NCBI RefSeq assembly: GCF_000934725.1
Contig: NZ_JYNS01000019.1
Span: forward strand, 1-59,786
Source: Methyloterricola oryzae
Lineage (GTDB): Bacteria > Pseudomonadota > Gammaproteobacteria > Methylococcales > Methylococcaceae
Length of the DNA: 59,786 nt
Reading direction: 5' to 3'
Shown here: piece after piece, positions 17,101 to 27,662 of the stretch
Numbering within the stretch: position 1 is the first letter of the stretch
Layout: every line of letters starts with the position of its first letter
Notes under the pieces: generated by a model
The model's input: only the letters and a program-made list of their open reading frames with translations
Told to the model about the DNA's origin: nothing
Database searches by the model: none
Position numbers and translations under genes: made by a program

Positions 17101-20100
17101 TCGCCCGGTTGGCGTCGATGAAGCGACCATCCTCCATGAGCAGCAAGGGCTGCCGGGAATCATCGAACAGCCTGCGGAAGCGCTCCTCGCTCTCCCTGAC
17201 CTGCTGTTCCGCCTCCTTGCGCTGGGTGATGTCGAGATGGGTACCGCTGATGATCAGCGGCCTGCCCTGCGCGTCACGCCGCGTCACCCGGCCGCGGTCC
17301 GCGATCCAGACCCAGTGGCCGTCCTTGTGCCGCATGCGCACATCGCACTCGTAGTATTCCGAAGCACCGGACAGGTGGCTCTCGAGCAGGGCGTTGGCGC
17401 GCGCGAGATCGCCCGGATGCACGAAGCGCTCCCAGCTCTCCACTGTGAATGGTTCCAGATCGCTGAGCAGATAGCCGAAGATTTCAGCCCAGCGCTCGTT
17501 GAAGATGGCCTCCCCGGTTTCCAGGTTCCACTCCCAGGTGCCCGCATGGGTTCCATCGATGATGTTCTGCAGGCGCTCGCGCTCGACCCTCAGCTGTTCC
17601 GCAATCTGCACCCGCTCGGTGATATCGGTCCAGATCAGCGACAAGTAATCGCGGCCCTGCAGCCGGATGGCCTTCAGGCTGACCAGCACGTTGAGCATGC
17701 GGCCGCTCTTGGTGTACCGCAGGGTTTCCAAATGTCCCGAACCGGCCTCGATGAAGCCGCCGACCAGCGCCCGTATGGTCGCCTCGTCGAATTCCCCCTG
17801 GATATCGGGCAGACGCAGTTTCCCGAACTCCTCGCGGGTGTATTCCAGGTCGGTGCAGGCCGCATCGTTGAATTCAACAAATTCCAGCGTTTCCGCGTCC
17901 ATCAGGGTGATGGCATCCGGCGCCTGGGAAACGATCGCGCGGAAGATCTCCTCGCGCCTGCGGCTCTCCCGCTCGAGCCTGCGCCGTTCGCTGATATCCT
18001 GAAACACCATGACCGAGCCAACCAGGCGCCCGTTCTGGTAAATCGGATGGGAGTCGTACTCGGCCTCGAACGACGATCCGTCCTTGCGCCAGAGCACCTC
18101 ATCATCGATGTGGTGAACTTGTCCGGAGGTGTAGGTCTGGTACAAGAAGCAGCTCTCACGGGGATATTCCGCCCCGTCGGGGTAATGGTGATGTATCAGC
18201 GGGTGCGACCATTGCCCGATCAGTTCATGCTCCTCGAAGCCCAGCATGCGCAAAGCGGCGCGGTTGACGAAGGTGGTTAGGCCATCGGTATCCATGCCCA
18301 GGATGCCGTAGTTGGCTGAGTCAAGCAGCAGCTTGATACGCTCGGCCGCTTCCCGGATCTGCCGCTCCGCCTGCACCCGCTCCGAGACGTCCTGAAACAC
18401 GACGACCGAACCCAGCACTTGGCCCTCCCGGTTGATGGGGTGCGTGTAATACTCCACGGGGAAGGCCGTTCCATCCCGGCGCCAGAAGACTTCGCCGGCG
18501 ACATGGCGGTCCTGCCCGTCCGAGAAGGCCGCACGGATGGGACACTCTTCGTCCGGAAATTCACTGCCGTCGGCATGCGAATGATGAACCTGGCGGTGCA
18601 ATGACCGGCCGATGAACTGAACCTCCGTGTAACCGAGCATCTGCAGTGCAGCCGGATTGGCGAAAATGACGTCGCCCTGCAGGTCCAACCCGCAGATTCC
18701 GCTGTTTGCGGAATTCAGGATCAGGCGCGTCAATTCCTCGTTCTGCTGCAGGGCATGGCGCGCGTCCAAGGCGTCCAGGGCAAAGCCGACATCGTTTACC
18801 ACCGATTGCAGAATGGCGAGCACCTGCTCATCGAAAAAGTCGGCCCAACTGCTGCAAAGGGTGAACACGGCGTGGATTTGCCCCGCCCTGCACAGCGGAA
18901 AGCTGGCGCAGCAGCGCCAGGACTCGGTATTCGCCGCCTCCAGACCGATCGCGCATTCCGTGATCACCCGCGGCCTCTGCTCACGCCACACGCGTTCCGC
19001 GAGTTCTCGGCCTTCCTGCGGAACGACCTCTTCAGAGCGGGATGCGGCGTCCTTAAAGTAATCGGGCGACCCGGCGCGGTGAGCCACAACCAGACGTCCG
19101 GACTCCGCTGCTTCCACGCCGACCCAGGCCATTGCCATCAGGCCGCTGCTCACGGGGATCTGGCACAACTGATCCAATAGCTGCTGCGCGCTGGATGCCT
19201 GCAACGCGGATTCGCCGATCCGCGCCAAGTCACGGTAGAGATTCTTGAGCCGCTCGACACGCAGTTCGCCCAGTTTCCGTGCGGTGACATCCAGGCCTAT
19301 GCCGTCCCAGACCACCGAGCCGTCCGCCTCCCGGGTTGGCTGGGAATTCAGCTGCAGCCACAGAACCTCGCCTTGGCTCAAGACCAACCGGAATTCCTGA
19401 GAATAGGTGGAAAGCTCTTTTGCGCTGCGCGCCTCGGACGCCTCGTACTGGCGCCAGGATTCCGCGTCCAGCAGAGACAGCACCAGGCTGGCGTCGTCAT
19501 ATACCGCGTCCGGCTTGAATCCCAGAAGCGGCTCGATACCGCCGCTCACGTAATCAAAGCTGCGCTGGCCCGAGGCGGACATCCGAAAGCGGTAAACGAA
19601 ACCGCCGGGAATGTTGTTGCCCAGGGATTCCACCCGCCGAGCAGCGGCGGCGGCCTGCGCCTCGATCTCGAGCTGCTGTATCCGGCTCTGTTGCCGGAAT
19701 ACGCGGACCAGGGCGAGGGCTACGGGCAGCACGGCGAGCAGGGTAACGCCACTGATCCAGTACAGCGTGTGCCAAACGGGGGCCAGCACCTCGGATCGGT
19801 CGATCTTGGCGACCAGAAGCCACGGTGTACCCTCCACCCGGACAAACGCACACAGTACCTCGGCGCCGCGGTAATCCTGCTTGAGATCCGTGCCCACACC
19901 ACTCGCCTGCTCCTTTTGCAGCAGGCTCTCCACCGCGTCGGCGACGATGGCGCGGTTCAGCAGCAGGGGAACAGCCGCGGAGAATCGGGGCGCGGTCAGA
20001 TACAGTGCCTGGTTCCCCTCGCGCCGCAACAGCATGGCCTCTGCAGTCCGGCTGGGCATGGGCCAGGACTGCACCCTGGGAAACAGGTGGTGCTCGGCGC

Positions 20101-20644
20101 GAACGCGCAGGATCACGGCAGCGATGGGCTCCGCATTGTCCTGTCCATCCGGGTATATGGGCGCGACCCAGTCGATGAAAGTCTTGCCGCTGGACTCCCG
20201 GTAAAGCGCCGTGCGCAGGACGGCGCGGCGCGCCAACGCTTCCCCGAGGCTTGCCGCCAGCTCCGCGGATATCCCCTCGAAGTCGCCAGCCACCAGCAGG
20301 GGCCTGAATCCGCGGTCGACCAGGACAGCGCCCGCGTATTCGTAGGCCTGGCGCATCAATTCCAGGCGTGAAAGCAAAATCTTCCCATGCTCGGGGTTGG
20401 CGGGTTCCTGCATGAAATCGGTGACACGCGCCCTGATGTTCTGTGACTGGCTGAAGATTTCGCTGTCACCTTGCCTCTCGCGCAACCAGCTTCGCAGGTC
20501 GTCTTTCTTGATCTGGACGATGCTGAGAAGATTGCCCAGGCTGTCCTGCTCCGCCTTGACTGCCTGCGTCCTGAAATACAGGGTCGCCAGTGCGGGAACC
20601 AGCAGGAAAAGCGAGAGGATGGAAAGGGCGAGCTTTCTGTTCAT
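14162..20644 (-). CDS. Giant hybrid sensor histidine kinase with eight PAS domains, GAF, receiver and Hpt
   Basis: 2160 aa. Order: membrane helix (7-25), periplasmic sensor region, second membrane helix (about 290-313), PAS1, GAF (about 470-640), seven further PAS domains, HisKA with [15 protein letters not shown] (His near 1563), HATPase ([21 protein letters not shown] boxes), receiver with [13 protein letters not shown] (Asp near 1853), and Hpt with [13 protein letters not shown] (His near 2000). All phosphorelay residues are visible, so it can run an intramolecular His-Asp-His relay. PAS2 and PAS3 are close copies with a His/Cys-rich insert ([11 protein letters not shown]...[12 protein letters not shown]...C). 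PAS8 carries [10 protein letters not shown], the LOV cysteine motif. The HD-GYP regulator directly upstream is the likely partner. Confidence 0.9.
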   Translation of the reverse strand: MNRKLALSILSLFLLVPALATLYFRTQAVKAEQDSLGNLLSIVQIKKDDLRSWLRERQGDSEIFSQSQNIRARVTDFMQEPANPEHGKILLSRLELMRQAYEYAGAVLVDRGFRPLLVAGDFEGISAELAASLGEALARRAVLRTALYRESSGKTFIDWVAPIYPDGQDNAEPIAAVILRVRAEHHLFPRVQSWPMPSRTAEAMLLRREGNQALYLTAPRFSAAVPLLLNRAIVADAVESLLQKEQASGVGTDLKQDYRGAEVLCAFVRVEGTPWLLVAKIDRSEVLAPVWHTLYWISGVTLLAVLPVALALVRVFRQQSRIQQLEIEAQAAAAARRVESLGNNIPGGFVYRFRMSASGQRSFDYVSGGIEPLLGFKPDAVYDDASLVLSLLDAESWRQYEASEARSAKELSTYSQEFRLVLSQGEVLWLQLNSQPTREADGSVVWDGIGLDVTARKLGELRVERLKNLYRDLARIGESALQASSAQQLLDQLCQIPVSSGLMAMAWVGVEAAESGRLVVAHRAGSPDYFKDAASRSEEVVPQEGRELAERVWREQRPRVITECAIGLEAANTESWRCCASFPLCRAGQIHAVFTLCSSWADFFDEQVLAILQSVVNDVGFALDALDARHALQQNEELTRLILNSANSGICGLDLQGDVIFANPAALQMLGYTEVQFIGRSLHRQVHHSHADGSEFPDEECPIRAAFSDGQDRHVAGEVFWRRDGTAFPVEYYTHPINREGQVLGSVVVFQDVSERVQAERQIREAAERIKLLLDSANYGILGMDTDGLTTFVNRAALRMLGFEEHELIGQWSHPLIHHHYPDGAEYPRESCFLYQTYTSGQVHHIDDEVLWRKDGSSFEAEYDSHPIYQNGRLVGSVMVFQDISERRRLERESRRREEIFRAIVSQAPDAITLMDAETLEFVEFNDAACTDLEYTREEFGKLRLPDIQGEFDEATIRALVGGFIEAGSGHLETLRYTKSGRMLNVLVSLKAIRLQGRDYLSLIWTDITERVQIAEQLRVERERLQNIIDGTHAGTWEWNLETGEAIFNERWAEIFGYLLSDLEPFTVESWERFVHPGDLARANALLESHLSGASEYYECDVRMRHKDGHWVWIADRGRVTRRDAQGRPLIISGTHLDITQRKEAEQQVRESEERFRRLFDDSRQPLLLMEDGRFIDANRATLDMLGMDSLQELAGITPAAISPEFQPDGLPSSEKAREAITTAFREGSHRFEWEHLRRDGTRFLAEVMLTPIAFGEKVLLHVVWTDITQRKHLEAQMKQFEAIVTSSDDAIISKSLDGIVVSWNPGAELMYGYSAEDMIGSSITRLLPPDRPDEEYQIFEMVKRGEKIEHFETRWVHKEGRTIDVSVTISPIRNDQGEVVGSSQIARDITERKKYEAELDKLSLTVEQSANVVVITNLDAEIEYVNARFTASTGYAAEEVLGRNCRFLQSGATPRATYDSLWDALRRGESWHGEFVNRRKDGSEFHESAHITPLRDRRGRITHYVAIKEDISEKKRTEQELERYRAHLEELVTTRTAELDKAKRQAEAANLSKSTFLANMSHEIRTPMNAIIGFAHLLRGQVDLPEQKSKLDKIVGAGNHLLGIINDILDLSKIEADKLTLEESTFLVPATVDHVCSMMADRIADKGLSFELEVEPRLKDLPVVGDPLRLGQILVNYVSNAVKFTDRGAIRLRAGVLSESEREVVLRFEVEDTGIGIDEGHLEKLFGAFEQAEASTTRKYGGTGLGLAISRKLANMMGGDTGVSSTLGAGSLFWFTAAFKRGAFADMRADAMAARQPAARLRQNARILLVEDNQINQEVAKEILEGFGLVVEIAGHGGEACERVTEREYDLILMDLQMPYMDGVEATRRIRQLPSGRHIPIVAMTANVFEEDRRRTLDAGMNGFVSKPVEPDRLAVTLARWIPDLTVEAPMNGTGQPASAVDLAGSPVLDMGKGLAYVQNHATYQHLLTRFAEANARDARSIGDLLARGERQEAERAAHTLKSLASTLGMESIECLAADIERRIHDGADAMDMADALDALQQALAEVIDAIGAMPAAPAETHAALDSQVLRGSLQELLELLESGDMKAYTLWREVAPACVQGLGGDCALPLGHQIESFDFPGAQATLQAILAMHPELSGLSPEDARSAVEAIGGVPISR

Positions 20645-20699
20645 GCGGGATTCCCGTTATTTCCAGAGCGGGACGAATCCTTGAACGGCGCGACACCGC

Positions 20700-21827
20700 T
20701 CACGGGGCTTCGACGAAGGACTCCTTGTCCGCGTAACGCTCGGCTATGGCGCGAAATTCCGCGATGCAATGAGTGAAGGCATCCACGACGTCGGGATCGA
20801 AATGCGCACCACGGCCTTCGATGATGATCCTGCCTGCCGTTTCCAGGGAGTACGGGGGCTTGTAAACCCGCCGGCTGATCAGGGCATCGAATACATCGGC
20901 CACCGCCATCAGGCGGGCCGAGAGAGGAATCGCGGTGCCCGCCAGTCCTTGCGGGTAGCCGCTGCCATCCCATTTTTCGTGGTGATTGCCGGCGATTTCC
21001 ATCGCCACATAGAGAAAATCCACTGCCTCCCGGTCGTCCTCGTCCTGGATCGCGCGCCTGATCGCCGCCAAGCCGATTTCCGCGTGGCTTTTCATGATTT
21101 CCCACTCTTCGGGAGTGTGCTTGCCGGGTTTGTGCAGCACATGATCGGGGATGCCCACCTTGCCTATGTCGTGCAGCGGCGCGGCCTTGGTATAGCTCTC
21201 GATGGTCTTGGGTGTCAGAAGCGCCGCGTATTTCGGCGACTTGGACAGCTCCTCCGCGAGCAGCTTGACGTAGCCCTGGGTACGCAGGATGTGATTGCCA
21301 GTCTCGTTGTCGCGCGCTTCCGCCAGGCTCGCCAGGGCGCGCACACTGATTTCCTGAATCCGCTGATATTGGCGTATGCGCCGCCTGACTTCCCCTTCGA
21401 GCCATTCATTGCGATCGCGCAGGAGGTCTCGGGCCTCTTTCAGCTCGAGTTGTCCCCTGACACGGGCCAGCACGATGGGCGGCCTGATGGGCTTGGAAAT
21501 GTAATCCACCGCGCCGAGTTCCAGCCCCTTGGTTTCGTCCTCGATCTGGTCCAGCGCACTGATGAAAACGACCGGAATATGCTGCGTCCGTGGATCGTCT
21601 TTCAGGCGCCTCAGAACCTCGTAGCCATCCATCCCGGGCATCATGATGTCCAGCAGAATGAGATCGGGGAGGGGCTCGGACGCGGCTGAGACCAGTGCCC
21701 TGGGACCGGAGTTGGCAACCCGGACCTGGTAGTGAGGCATCAGCAATTCGCCCAACACCACCAGGTTGGCCGGCGTGTCGTCCACCACGAGGACCGTCTT
21801 AGTCTGCTGCGCAGCGCCCTGTTGCAC
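20700..21827 (-). CDS. Response regulator with HD-GYP c-di-GMP phosphodiesterase domain (RpfG-like)
   Basis: 375 aa from GTG 21827 with a GGGAGGG ribosome site. Receiver at 10-125 with DD at 16-17 and phospho-acceptor Asp60 in LILLDIMMPGMDGYE, and Lys in YISKPI. After a coiled linker, the HD-GYP domain (about 170-355) has HDIGKVGIPD and HHEKWDGSGYPQGLAG, the metal and GYP motifs for hydrolysis of c-di-GMP. It lies 55 bp upstream of the hybrid kinase in the same orientation, so they probably form an operon in which the kinase phosphorelay controls c-di-GMP breakdown. Confidence 0.92.
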   Translation of the reverse strand: MQQGAAQQTKTVLVVDDTPANLVVLGELLMPHYQVRVANSGPRALVSAASEPLPDLILLDIMMPGMDGYEVLRRLKDDPRTQHIPVVFISALDQIEDETKGLELGAVDYISKPIRPPIVLARVRGQLELKEARDLLRDRNEWLEGEVRRRIRQYQRIQEISVRALASLAEARDNETGNHILRTQGYVKLLAEELSKSPKYAALLTPKTIESYTKAAPLHDIGKVGIPDHVLHKPGKHTPEEWEIMKSHAEIGLAAIRRAIQDEDDREAVDFLYVAMEIAGNHHEKWDGSGYPQGLAGTAIPLSARLMAVADVFDALISRRVYKPPYSLETAGRIIIEGRGAHFDPDVVDAFTHCIAEFRAIAERYADKESFVEAP

Positions 21828-22076
21828 GCACCCTCCCGAAGGCCGAACCGCCTGCCTCGCGGCCTGCCGTGAGGCGCCGCATGCCGAAACCGGCCAACCA
21901 CTTCATTGACTTCGGGGCCTTGCCCCATCTGAAAGGCAGCGCATGGGCCGCCAGCTTGAATGCCCGGAGCAGGAGCGAACACATGCTCATCAGCCACGCT
22001 CCGCCACAGTATAGTCGCCCCCTTTAAATCCTTATCTTGCGCGTCCGCACACTGCCCGGAACCACGCCAATATCGC

Positions 22077-25000
22077 CTAAGACGAGCCTGCGTGATGCTC
22101 CGGTTCCCACAGCTCGAAACGGTTCTTGCCGCTCTGCTTGGCACGGTACATGGCCGCGTCGGCCAGCCGCAGCAACCGGTCCGCATCGCGCTCGTCCAGG
22201 GGAAAGAAGCTCACGCCGATGCTCATGCCCAGGGAGATAGGCTGGCCCTTGACGGTGAAAGGCTGGCAGATCGCGGCGATCATGCGCTCCAGCGTGGATG
22301 TGCAGGCATCGGCTTGATCAAGGTCGAGCAGCAGCACCACAAATTCGTCACCGCCCAGCCGGGCCACGGTATCGTCGGCGCGAATGATGGCGGAAACGCG
22401 TTGCGCCACTTCGATCAACACCTGGTCGCCCGCATCATGCCCATGGGTGTCATTGATGGGTTTGAAACCGTCGAGGTCGAGGTAGCATACCGCCACCACG
22501 CTCTGTTCACGTTCCGACCGGGTCAGGGCCAGCTTCATGCGATCGGCCAGCAGGACGCGGTTGGGAATCCCCGTCAGGGCGTCATAATAGGCGACCCGGC
22601 TGAGGGCAGCTTCATTAGCCTTGAAATGGGTGATGTCGGAGAAGACACCCACATAGCGTTGCACTGAGCCATCCTCGCCGCGGATGGCGGAGATCGATAG
22701 CAGTTCCGCATGTACCTCGCCATTCTTGCGCCGGTTCCAGATCTCGCCGCGCCAAGCATCGTTCTTCGTGATGGATTCCCACATCGCCGCGTGGAACTCC
22801 CGGCTGTGCCGTCCGGAACTGAGGAAGCCCGGATCGCGGCCCAGAGCTTCTTCGCGGCTGTAGCCCGTGACATGTTCAAATGCCGGGTTGACATCGATGA
22901 TGCGGTTGGCCGCATCGGCGATGAGGATGGCCTCCTGGGTGGTTTCGAACACGCTGGCGGTCAGGCGCAGGTTTTCCTCGTTGCGCTTGCGCTCGGTGAT
23001 GTCGAAGCAGGAACCGATATAGCCCTCGAAAACCCCGTCCGCGCTTAAGCGCGGGGCCCCTTTGTCGACGATCCAGCGGTAGGCGCCGTCATACCGCCTG
23101 AGCCGGTATTCCATGGTGAAGGGCTCGCGGCGATCGAAATGGGAGACATAGGTTCCGTAACAGCGCTGCACATCGTCCGGGTGCACACCCTCCTTCCAGC
23201 CATCGCCCCATTCCTGCTGCAGCGTACGGCCGGTGAAATCCAGCCACACCTTGTTGAACCAGGTGCAGCGTTTGTCCGGCCCGGCCACCCAGATCAGCGC
23301 CTGCGCCGACTCCGACACGAAGCGGAAGTGCGCCTCGCTCTGCTGCAGCTTCATCTCGGCTTCCTTGCGCCGGGTGATGTCGCTCCAGATGGACGAAAAA
23401 TAGCGCCTGCCGCGAATGACGATGGGCCGGCTGCTGACCTGGGCAGGCCGAAGTGAACCGTCCTTGCGCCGGTGGAAGGTCTCGATCAGGAGCGGCTCGC
23501 CGGTGGCCTGGGCCTCATCCAGTATCCGGCGCAGTTGCGCTGCGTCGAACTGCGCCTGCACATCGCAGAGAGTCAGGCGCGCGAATTCGTCCCGCGTATA
23601 GCCCAGGGTCTCGTGGGCCATCCGGTTGAACTCGACGAACTGCATGGTTTCGCTGTCGACCAGCAAGATGGAGTCCGCCGCCTGGTTCACGATGCTGCTG
23701 AAGATTTCCTCGCGTTCGCGCAGGGCGGCTTCGGCTCGCTTGAGGTCGGTGATGTCTACATTAGTTCCCAGCATCCGCACAGGAACACCGTCCCGATCGC
23801 GGAACAGCCTGGCCACGGCTTTGATATGCCGAACCTCTCCGTCCGGCCAGACCACCCGGAACTCGGTGTCAAAAGGCTTCTCGCCCTTGGCCGCGGCCTT
23901 GAGCTCGCATACGCCCCGAGCCAAGTCGTCGGGATGCAGGGCGGCCCGCCAGGCTTCCTCCGTCCCGTCGAAATCCTCACGCCGAATGCGATAAAGGGCA
24001 TACATCGAGTCGTCCCAGATCAGCTTATGGGTTTGGGGATTCCAGTCCCAGATGCCCACCCCGTTGTGCCGGGTGGCCAGCGCCAGACGTTCCTGATTTT
24101 CTCTCAGCTCCTGCTCGGCGCGTTTGCGCTCGGAGATATCCTCCACAATCGACCAGATGTAGTCCTTGCCCTGATCATCCCGAAACAACACGCCGCTGAA
24201 GCGCAGGGGAACCCGGGCGCCATCCTTGCGAACATATTCCTTTTCGTAAGGGCCGTAGTAGCCCTCGCGCTCCAGCCGCCGCAGCTGCTCGGCCTCCTGC
24301 TCTGCGTATTCCTTGGGTGTCAGGGCCCAGTAATCCAACGCGTTCAGTTCTTCCCGGGTGTAGCCGCAAATGCGGCGGAAGGCTTCATTGAATTCCAGGT
24401 AACGCCCTTGCTTGTCGGTCAGGGCGAAGCCCATGGGGGAGTGCTCGAACAGGCCCCTCAGTTGCTCATGGCTGGCCATGAAACCGATATCCCGCGAACG
24501 CGGCCCGCTGATCTCGCGCGCGATGCCCAGCACGCCGATCAGTCTCCCGGCGCCATCGCGCATCGGCGCTCTCTCGACATCCAGGGTTGCGCTGCCACCC
24601 TCGGCGGCGCAACGGCTCCAAGTTTCCTCACAACGGATGGCGCCGGTTTCCAGAGCGAGACGCTCCTCTTGACTCAAGCCGCCAGCCTGCAAGCAGCCGT
24701 CTGCCGCCATGAACCGCAGGTAGCGCGCGTTGCGAGCCAGATAAGCACCGTCCATATCCTTGAGCCAGACCAGATGCGGCAGGGCATCGAGCATGCCCCG
24801 CAGGGCATCCGAGCCGATTCCCAGCGTCCTTTCCATCAGTCCGGACACCAGGGCGCGAATCAGGTCATATTCGCTGGCCAGCCAAAGCGCATCGCCTACC
24901 TGATCGACCAGGAGCAGATAGGGGAGATCGCAGCGCAGCCCAAGCTGAAAGGCATCCAGCACGCCGATGCTGGCAGGGACCCTGAGCGGCAGGGCGGACA

Positions 25001-25253
25001 TGAGTTCGCCGATGGTTGTTTGCGGCGCGTGCCCGGAAGGTGCGGCTTGCAAGATGGCCCGCTCGGTGACGATCCCCACGGGCGTGTTCGACTCATCGGT
25101 CACCACCAGCGCGGTGCGACGCAGTTCCCTCATCGCTTCCGCCGCGTGAGTGCAGGCAGTGGAGGCCTGCAGACAGATCGCCCGGGCCAGGTGCTGCGTC
25201 AGCAGGCTAGCGACGTGCTGCGAAGCACAGGAAGAATGGGCGCGCTGTTCCAT
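22077..25253 (-). CDS. CBS-PAS diguanylate cyclase (GGDEF)
   Basis: 1058 aa from ATG 25253; a TTG further up is less likely. An N-terminal CBS pair (about 20-150: VVTDESNTPVGIVTERAIL) precedes about six PAS domains (EDISERKRAE, DITDLKRAE and similar ends). The C-terminal GGDEF domain has LGGDEFVVLL and an RADD inhibitory site five residues before it, so the enzyme should make c-di-GMP and be product-inhibited. No membrane segments. CBS pairs usually bind adenosyl nucleotides. No EAL domain. It stands opposite the HD-GYP phosphodiesterase in function. Confidence 0.9.
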   Translation of the reverse strand: MEQRAHSSCASQHVASLLTQHLARAICLQASTACTHAAEAMRELRRTALVVTDESNTPVGIVTERAILQAAPSGHAPQTTIGELMSALPLRVPASIGVLDAFQLGLRCDLPYLLLVDQVGDALWLASEYDLIRALVSGLMERTLGIGSDALRGMLDALPHLVWLKDMDGAYLARNARYLRFMAADGCLQAGGLSQEERLALETGAIRCEETWSRCAAEGGSATLDVERAPMRDGAGRLIGVLGIAREISGPRSRDIGFMASHEQLRGLFEHSPMGFALTDKQGRYLEFNEAFRRICGYTREELNALDYWALTPKEYAEQEAEQLRRLEREGYYGPYEKEYVRKDGARVPLRFSGVLFRDDQGKDYIWSIVEDISERKRAEQELRENQERLALATRHNGVGIWDWNPQTHKLIWDDSMYALYRIRREDFDGTEEAWRAALHPDDLARGVCELKAAAKGEKPFDTEFRVVWPDGEVRHIKAVARLFRDRDGVPVRMLGTNVDITDLKRAEAALREREEIFSSIVNQAADSILLVDSETMQFVEFNRMAHETLGYTRDEFARLTLCDVQAQFDAAQLRRILDEAQATGEPLLIETFHRRKDGSLRPAQVSSRPIVIRGRRYFSSIWSDITRRKEAEMKLQQSEAHFRFVSESAQALIWVAGPDKRCTWFNKVWLDFTGRTLQQEWGDGWKEGVHPDDVQRCYGTYVSHFDRREPFTMEYRLRRYDGAYRWIVDKGAPRLSADGVFEGYIGSCFDITERKRNEENLRLTASVFETTQEAILIADAANRIIDVNPAFEHVTGYSREEALGRDPGFLSSGRHSREFHAAMWESITKNDAWRGEIWNRRKNGEVHAELLSISAIRGEDGSVQRYVGVFSDITHFKANEAALSRVAYYDALTGIPNRVLLADRMKLALTRSEREQSVVAVCYLDLDGFKPINDTHGHDAGDQVLIEVAQRVSAIIRADDTVARLGGDEFVVLLLDLDQADACTSTLERMIAAICQPFTVKGQPISLGMSIGVSFFPLDERDADRLLRLADAAMYRAKQSGKNRFELWEPEHHAGSS

Positions 25254-25402
25254 GTCCAAAATCCATAACCCTGTTGTGAGACAGGGCAATTATGATACTT
25301 ATAGGATCATCCGTGTGGCCCAAGTTCAACTGGGCGGAGATTACGCCCGCCCGGACCTCTCATCCCGAGGCTAAACAGCAGGACATCAGACCGCAGCGTC
25401 CC

Positions 25403-26353
25403 ATGCCCATCCGTCACCCGTTCCCCTTCGACCCCACCTACGGCTACAGCCTATCCGACCTTCTGGCTGTGGTTCCGCCCGGCGAGCCGTCGCACTTCGC
25501 GCCCTTCTGGCTGAACCGCTACCGCCAGGCCATTGCGGTCGACCCCAGCCCCGTTGTCACCGGCGACGGCAGATTTGGCCATTTCGAGCTCCGGGACATC
25601 AGCTACCGGTCCACCGATGGCTTCAGCATCGGTGGCTGGCTTTTGGTTCCGGGCAATCAGCCCGTGCGCCGCGGCCTGGTGGTCGGTCATGGCTATGGCG
25701 GACGCGACGGGCCGGATGCCGAACTGCCCCTGTCCGATGCGGCCTATCTCTTTCCCTGCTTCCGCGGCTTGGCCCGCAGCCGCAGGAGCGGGATCTCGGA
25801 CAATCCGGCCTATCACGTACTGCACGACATCCAGGACCGGGAACGCTACATCCTGGGCGGCTGCGTCGAGGACCTGTGGACCGGCGTCTCCGCCCTGCTT
25901 GCACTGTTTCCGGAAATCCGCGGCCACATCGGGTACGCAGGCATCAGTTTCGGCGGCGGCATCGGCGCCCTCGCTCTGGCCTTTGAGCAGCGGGTCGCGC
26001 GCGGCCATCTCAACGTTCCCACCTTCGGCCACCAGGCGCTGCGCCTCAGCCTGCCCACCCTCGGCAGCGGCGAAGCGGTGCGCCGCTTCGAGGCTGAACA
26101 CGGTCATTTAATGGACACATTGCGCTACTATGATGCGGCTTCGGCGGCACGGCACATAGCCTGCCCCATGCACGTGGCCGCAGCCCGCTTCGACCCCTGC
26201 GTGGCGCCGCCGGGCCAATTCGCCATCTACAAGGCGATAAGTTCAGCCAAGGAACTGTATGTCCTGGAAGCGGGCCATTTCGACCACCCCGGACGCCCGG
26301 CCGACGAAATCGAATTGAACCGCCGCCTGCGCCGTTTTTTTCAGCCTTTATGA
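25403..26353 (+). CDS. Alpha/beta hydrolase, acetyl xylan esterase (AXE1)-like
   Basis: 316 aa from ATG 25403; an in-frame ATG at 25292 would add 37 residues of unlikely composition. It shows DGFSIGGWLLVPG, the VVGHGYGGRDGP oxyanion strand, nucleophile Ser in GISFGGGIGALAL, a late acid in ARFDPCVAPPG and His in LEAGHFDHPG, the order of a serine esterase triad. CE7-type acetyl esterases have this layout. The substrate is unknown. Its stop overlaps the next hydrolase start (ATGA), so the two are coupled. Confidence 0.75.
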   Translation: MPIRHPFPFDPTYGYSLSDLLAVVPPGEPSHFAPFWLNRYRQAIAVDPSPVVTGDGRFGHFELRDISYRSTDGFSIGGWLLVPGNQPVRRGLVVGHGYGGRDGPDAELPLSDAAYLFPCFRGLARSRRSGISDNPAYHVLHDIQDRERYILGGCVEDLWTGVSALLALFPEIRGHIGYAGISFGGGIGALALAFEQRVARGHLNVPTFGHQALRLSLPTLGSGEAVRRFEAEHGHLMDTLRYYDAASAARHIACPMHVAAARFDPCVAPPGQFAIYKAISSAKELYVLEAGHFDHPGRPADEIELNRRLRRFFQPL

Positions 26354-27078
26354 AAAGAGAATACCATCGCTGGTACAGCCACCGCCTGGGACGGGACATG
26401 GAACTCCTGGTGTTCGGACACGCCGGCGCCAAAGTGCTGGTGTTTCCCACGCGGGACGGCCGCTTTCACGAATACGAGGACATCGGCCTGGTCGGAAGCC
26501 TGGCCCACAAGCTGGAAGCCGGCCAGCTGCAGTTGTTCTGCGTGGACAGCCTCGATCACGAGAGCTTTTACTGTTTCTGGCGCCACCCGGCAGACCGCAT
26601 CCGCCGCCATATGCAATTCGAGGACTATATCCTCAACGAGGTGCTGCCGCTCATGGCCGCCCTCAACTCCCACCCGTGCACCATCGCCCATGGCGTCAGT
26701 CTGGGAGCCTTCCACGCCGTCAACCTCGCCTTCCGCCACCCGCATCTTTTCCGCAAGGTGTGCGCCTTTTCCGGACGCTACGACCTCACCATGGCGGTGG
26801 AATGCTTCGGCAACCAGTTCGATGGCTATTACGACGAGAACATCTACTTCCACACCCCCAGCCATTTCCTGCCGAATCTGGAATGTCCTCAGCGCCTGGG
26901 CCAGTTGCGCAACCTGGACATCGTGCTGACCATCGGCGAGCACGACCCTTTTCTCGACAACAACCAGGGACTCAGCCACACCCTCTGGCTCAAAGGCATA
27001 AGCCACCGGCTGCATATCTGGCACGGGCGCGCCCATCGGGGTTCGGCCTGGCGCAAGATGGCGCCGCTGTACGTCTGA
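26350..27078 (+). CDS. Esterase D-like alpha/beta hydrolase
   Basis: 242 aa, starting inside the ATGA overlap with the AXE1-like gene. Layout resembles the putative esterase (Fes/EstD) family: KVLVFPTRDGRFHEYED, nucleophile elbow HGVSLGAFHAVNLA, TIGEHDPFLDNN acid region, and a C-terminal HGRAHRG histidine. No signal peptide. Members are small-molecule esterases or thioesterases. Coupling with another esterase suggests they act on related substrates. Confidence 0.75.
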   Translation: MKREYHRWYSHRLGRDMELLVFGHAGAKVLVFPTRDGRFHEYEDIGLVGSLAHKLEAGQLQLFCVDSLDHESFYCFWRHPADRIRRHMQFEDYILNEVLPLMAALNSHPCTIAHGVSLGAFHAVNLAFRHPHLFRKVCAFSGRYDLTMAVECFGNQFDGYYDENIYFHTPSHFLPNLECPQRLGQLRNLDIVLTIGEHDPFLDNNQGLSHTLWLKGISHRLHIWHGRAHRGSAWRKMAPLYV

Positions 27079-27168
27079 AGCCCGCGCCCCGCGCGGCGGG
27101 GAAGCTGGACTTCGCCAGCCGACGGAGTATCGTGAAGCGGAACTGCACGATGCCTCCGGAGCAAAGCC

Positions 27169-27576
27169 ATGCTGACACCCGCCATGAAACAAGCCATCAG
27201 CCGGGCCGAGTATTTCCCCCTGGCCACCGCCACACCGGCGGGCGTACCCAATGTGGTGCCCATCCGCTACCTGAGTGTCGCCGGTGACGACCGGCTCTGG
27301 ATCACCGACAACTACCTGCTCAAGACCCTGGACAATCTGCGAGGCAATCCGCAGGCGTCGGTGTTCGTCTGGTCGGCGGACCCCAAGCTCGCTTTCCAGA
27401 TCAAGGGAACTGTAGAAATCTTAACGGAAGGGGCGGATTACGAGCGCATGAAAGCGGAGGTCCGCAACCAAAGACCCGACCTGCCCGCCAGGGCGCTGGT
27501 GGTGCTCCACATCGCCGAAATCTATGAGTGCCTGCCAGGGCCGGATGCCGGCAAGCGGCTGTTTCCCGCAGCCTGA
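27169..27576 (+). CDS. Pyridoxamine 5'-phosphate oxidase-like flavin-binding protein
   Basis: 135 aa. Split-barrel fold signatures: YFPLATATPAGVPNVVPIRY near the N-terminus, LWITDNYLLKTLDNLRGNPQ, and the strand FQIKGTVEILTEG. Small members of this family bind FMN, F420 or haem and are mostly of unknown function. A GGAG ribosome site lies just upstream. It precedes the PAS-phosphatase gene by 86 bp in the same direction. Confidence 0.75.
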   Translation: MLTPAMKQAISRAEYFPLATATPAGVPNVVPIRYLSVAGDDRLWITDNYLLKTLDNLRGNPQASVFVWSADPKLAFQIKGTVEILTEGADYERMKAEVRNQRPDLPARALVVLHIAEIYECLPGPDAGKRLFPAA

Positions 27577-27662
27577 GGTGCCAGAGCCCCACAGGAGCCG
27601 CGACGGCGCGCCGCGCGCCTGTCCGGCCGCCATCTTGCCCAGTACGGCCCGCATCTGCTTCA

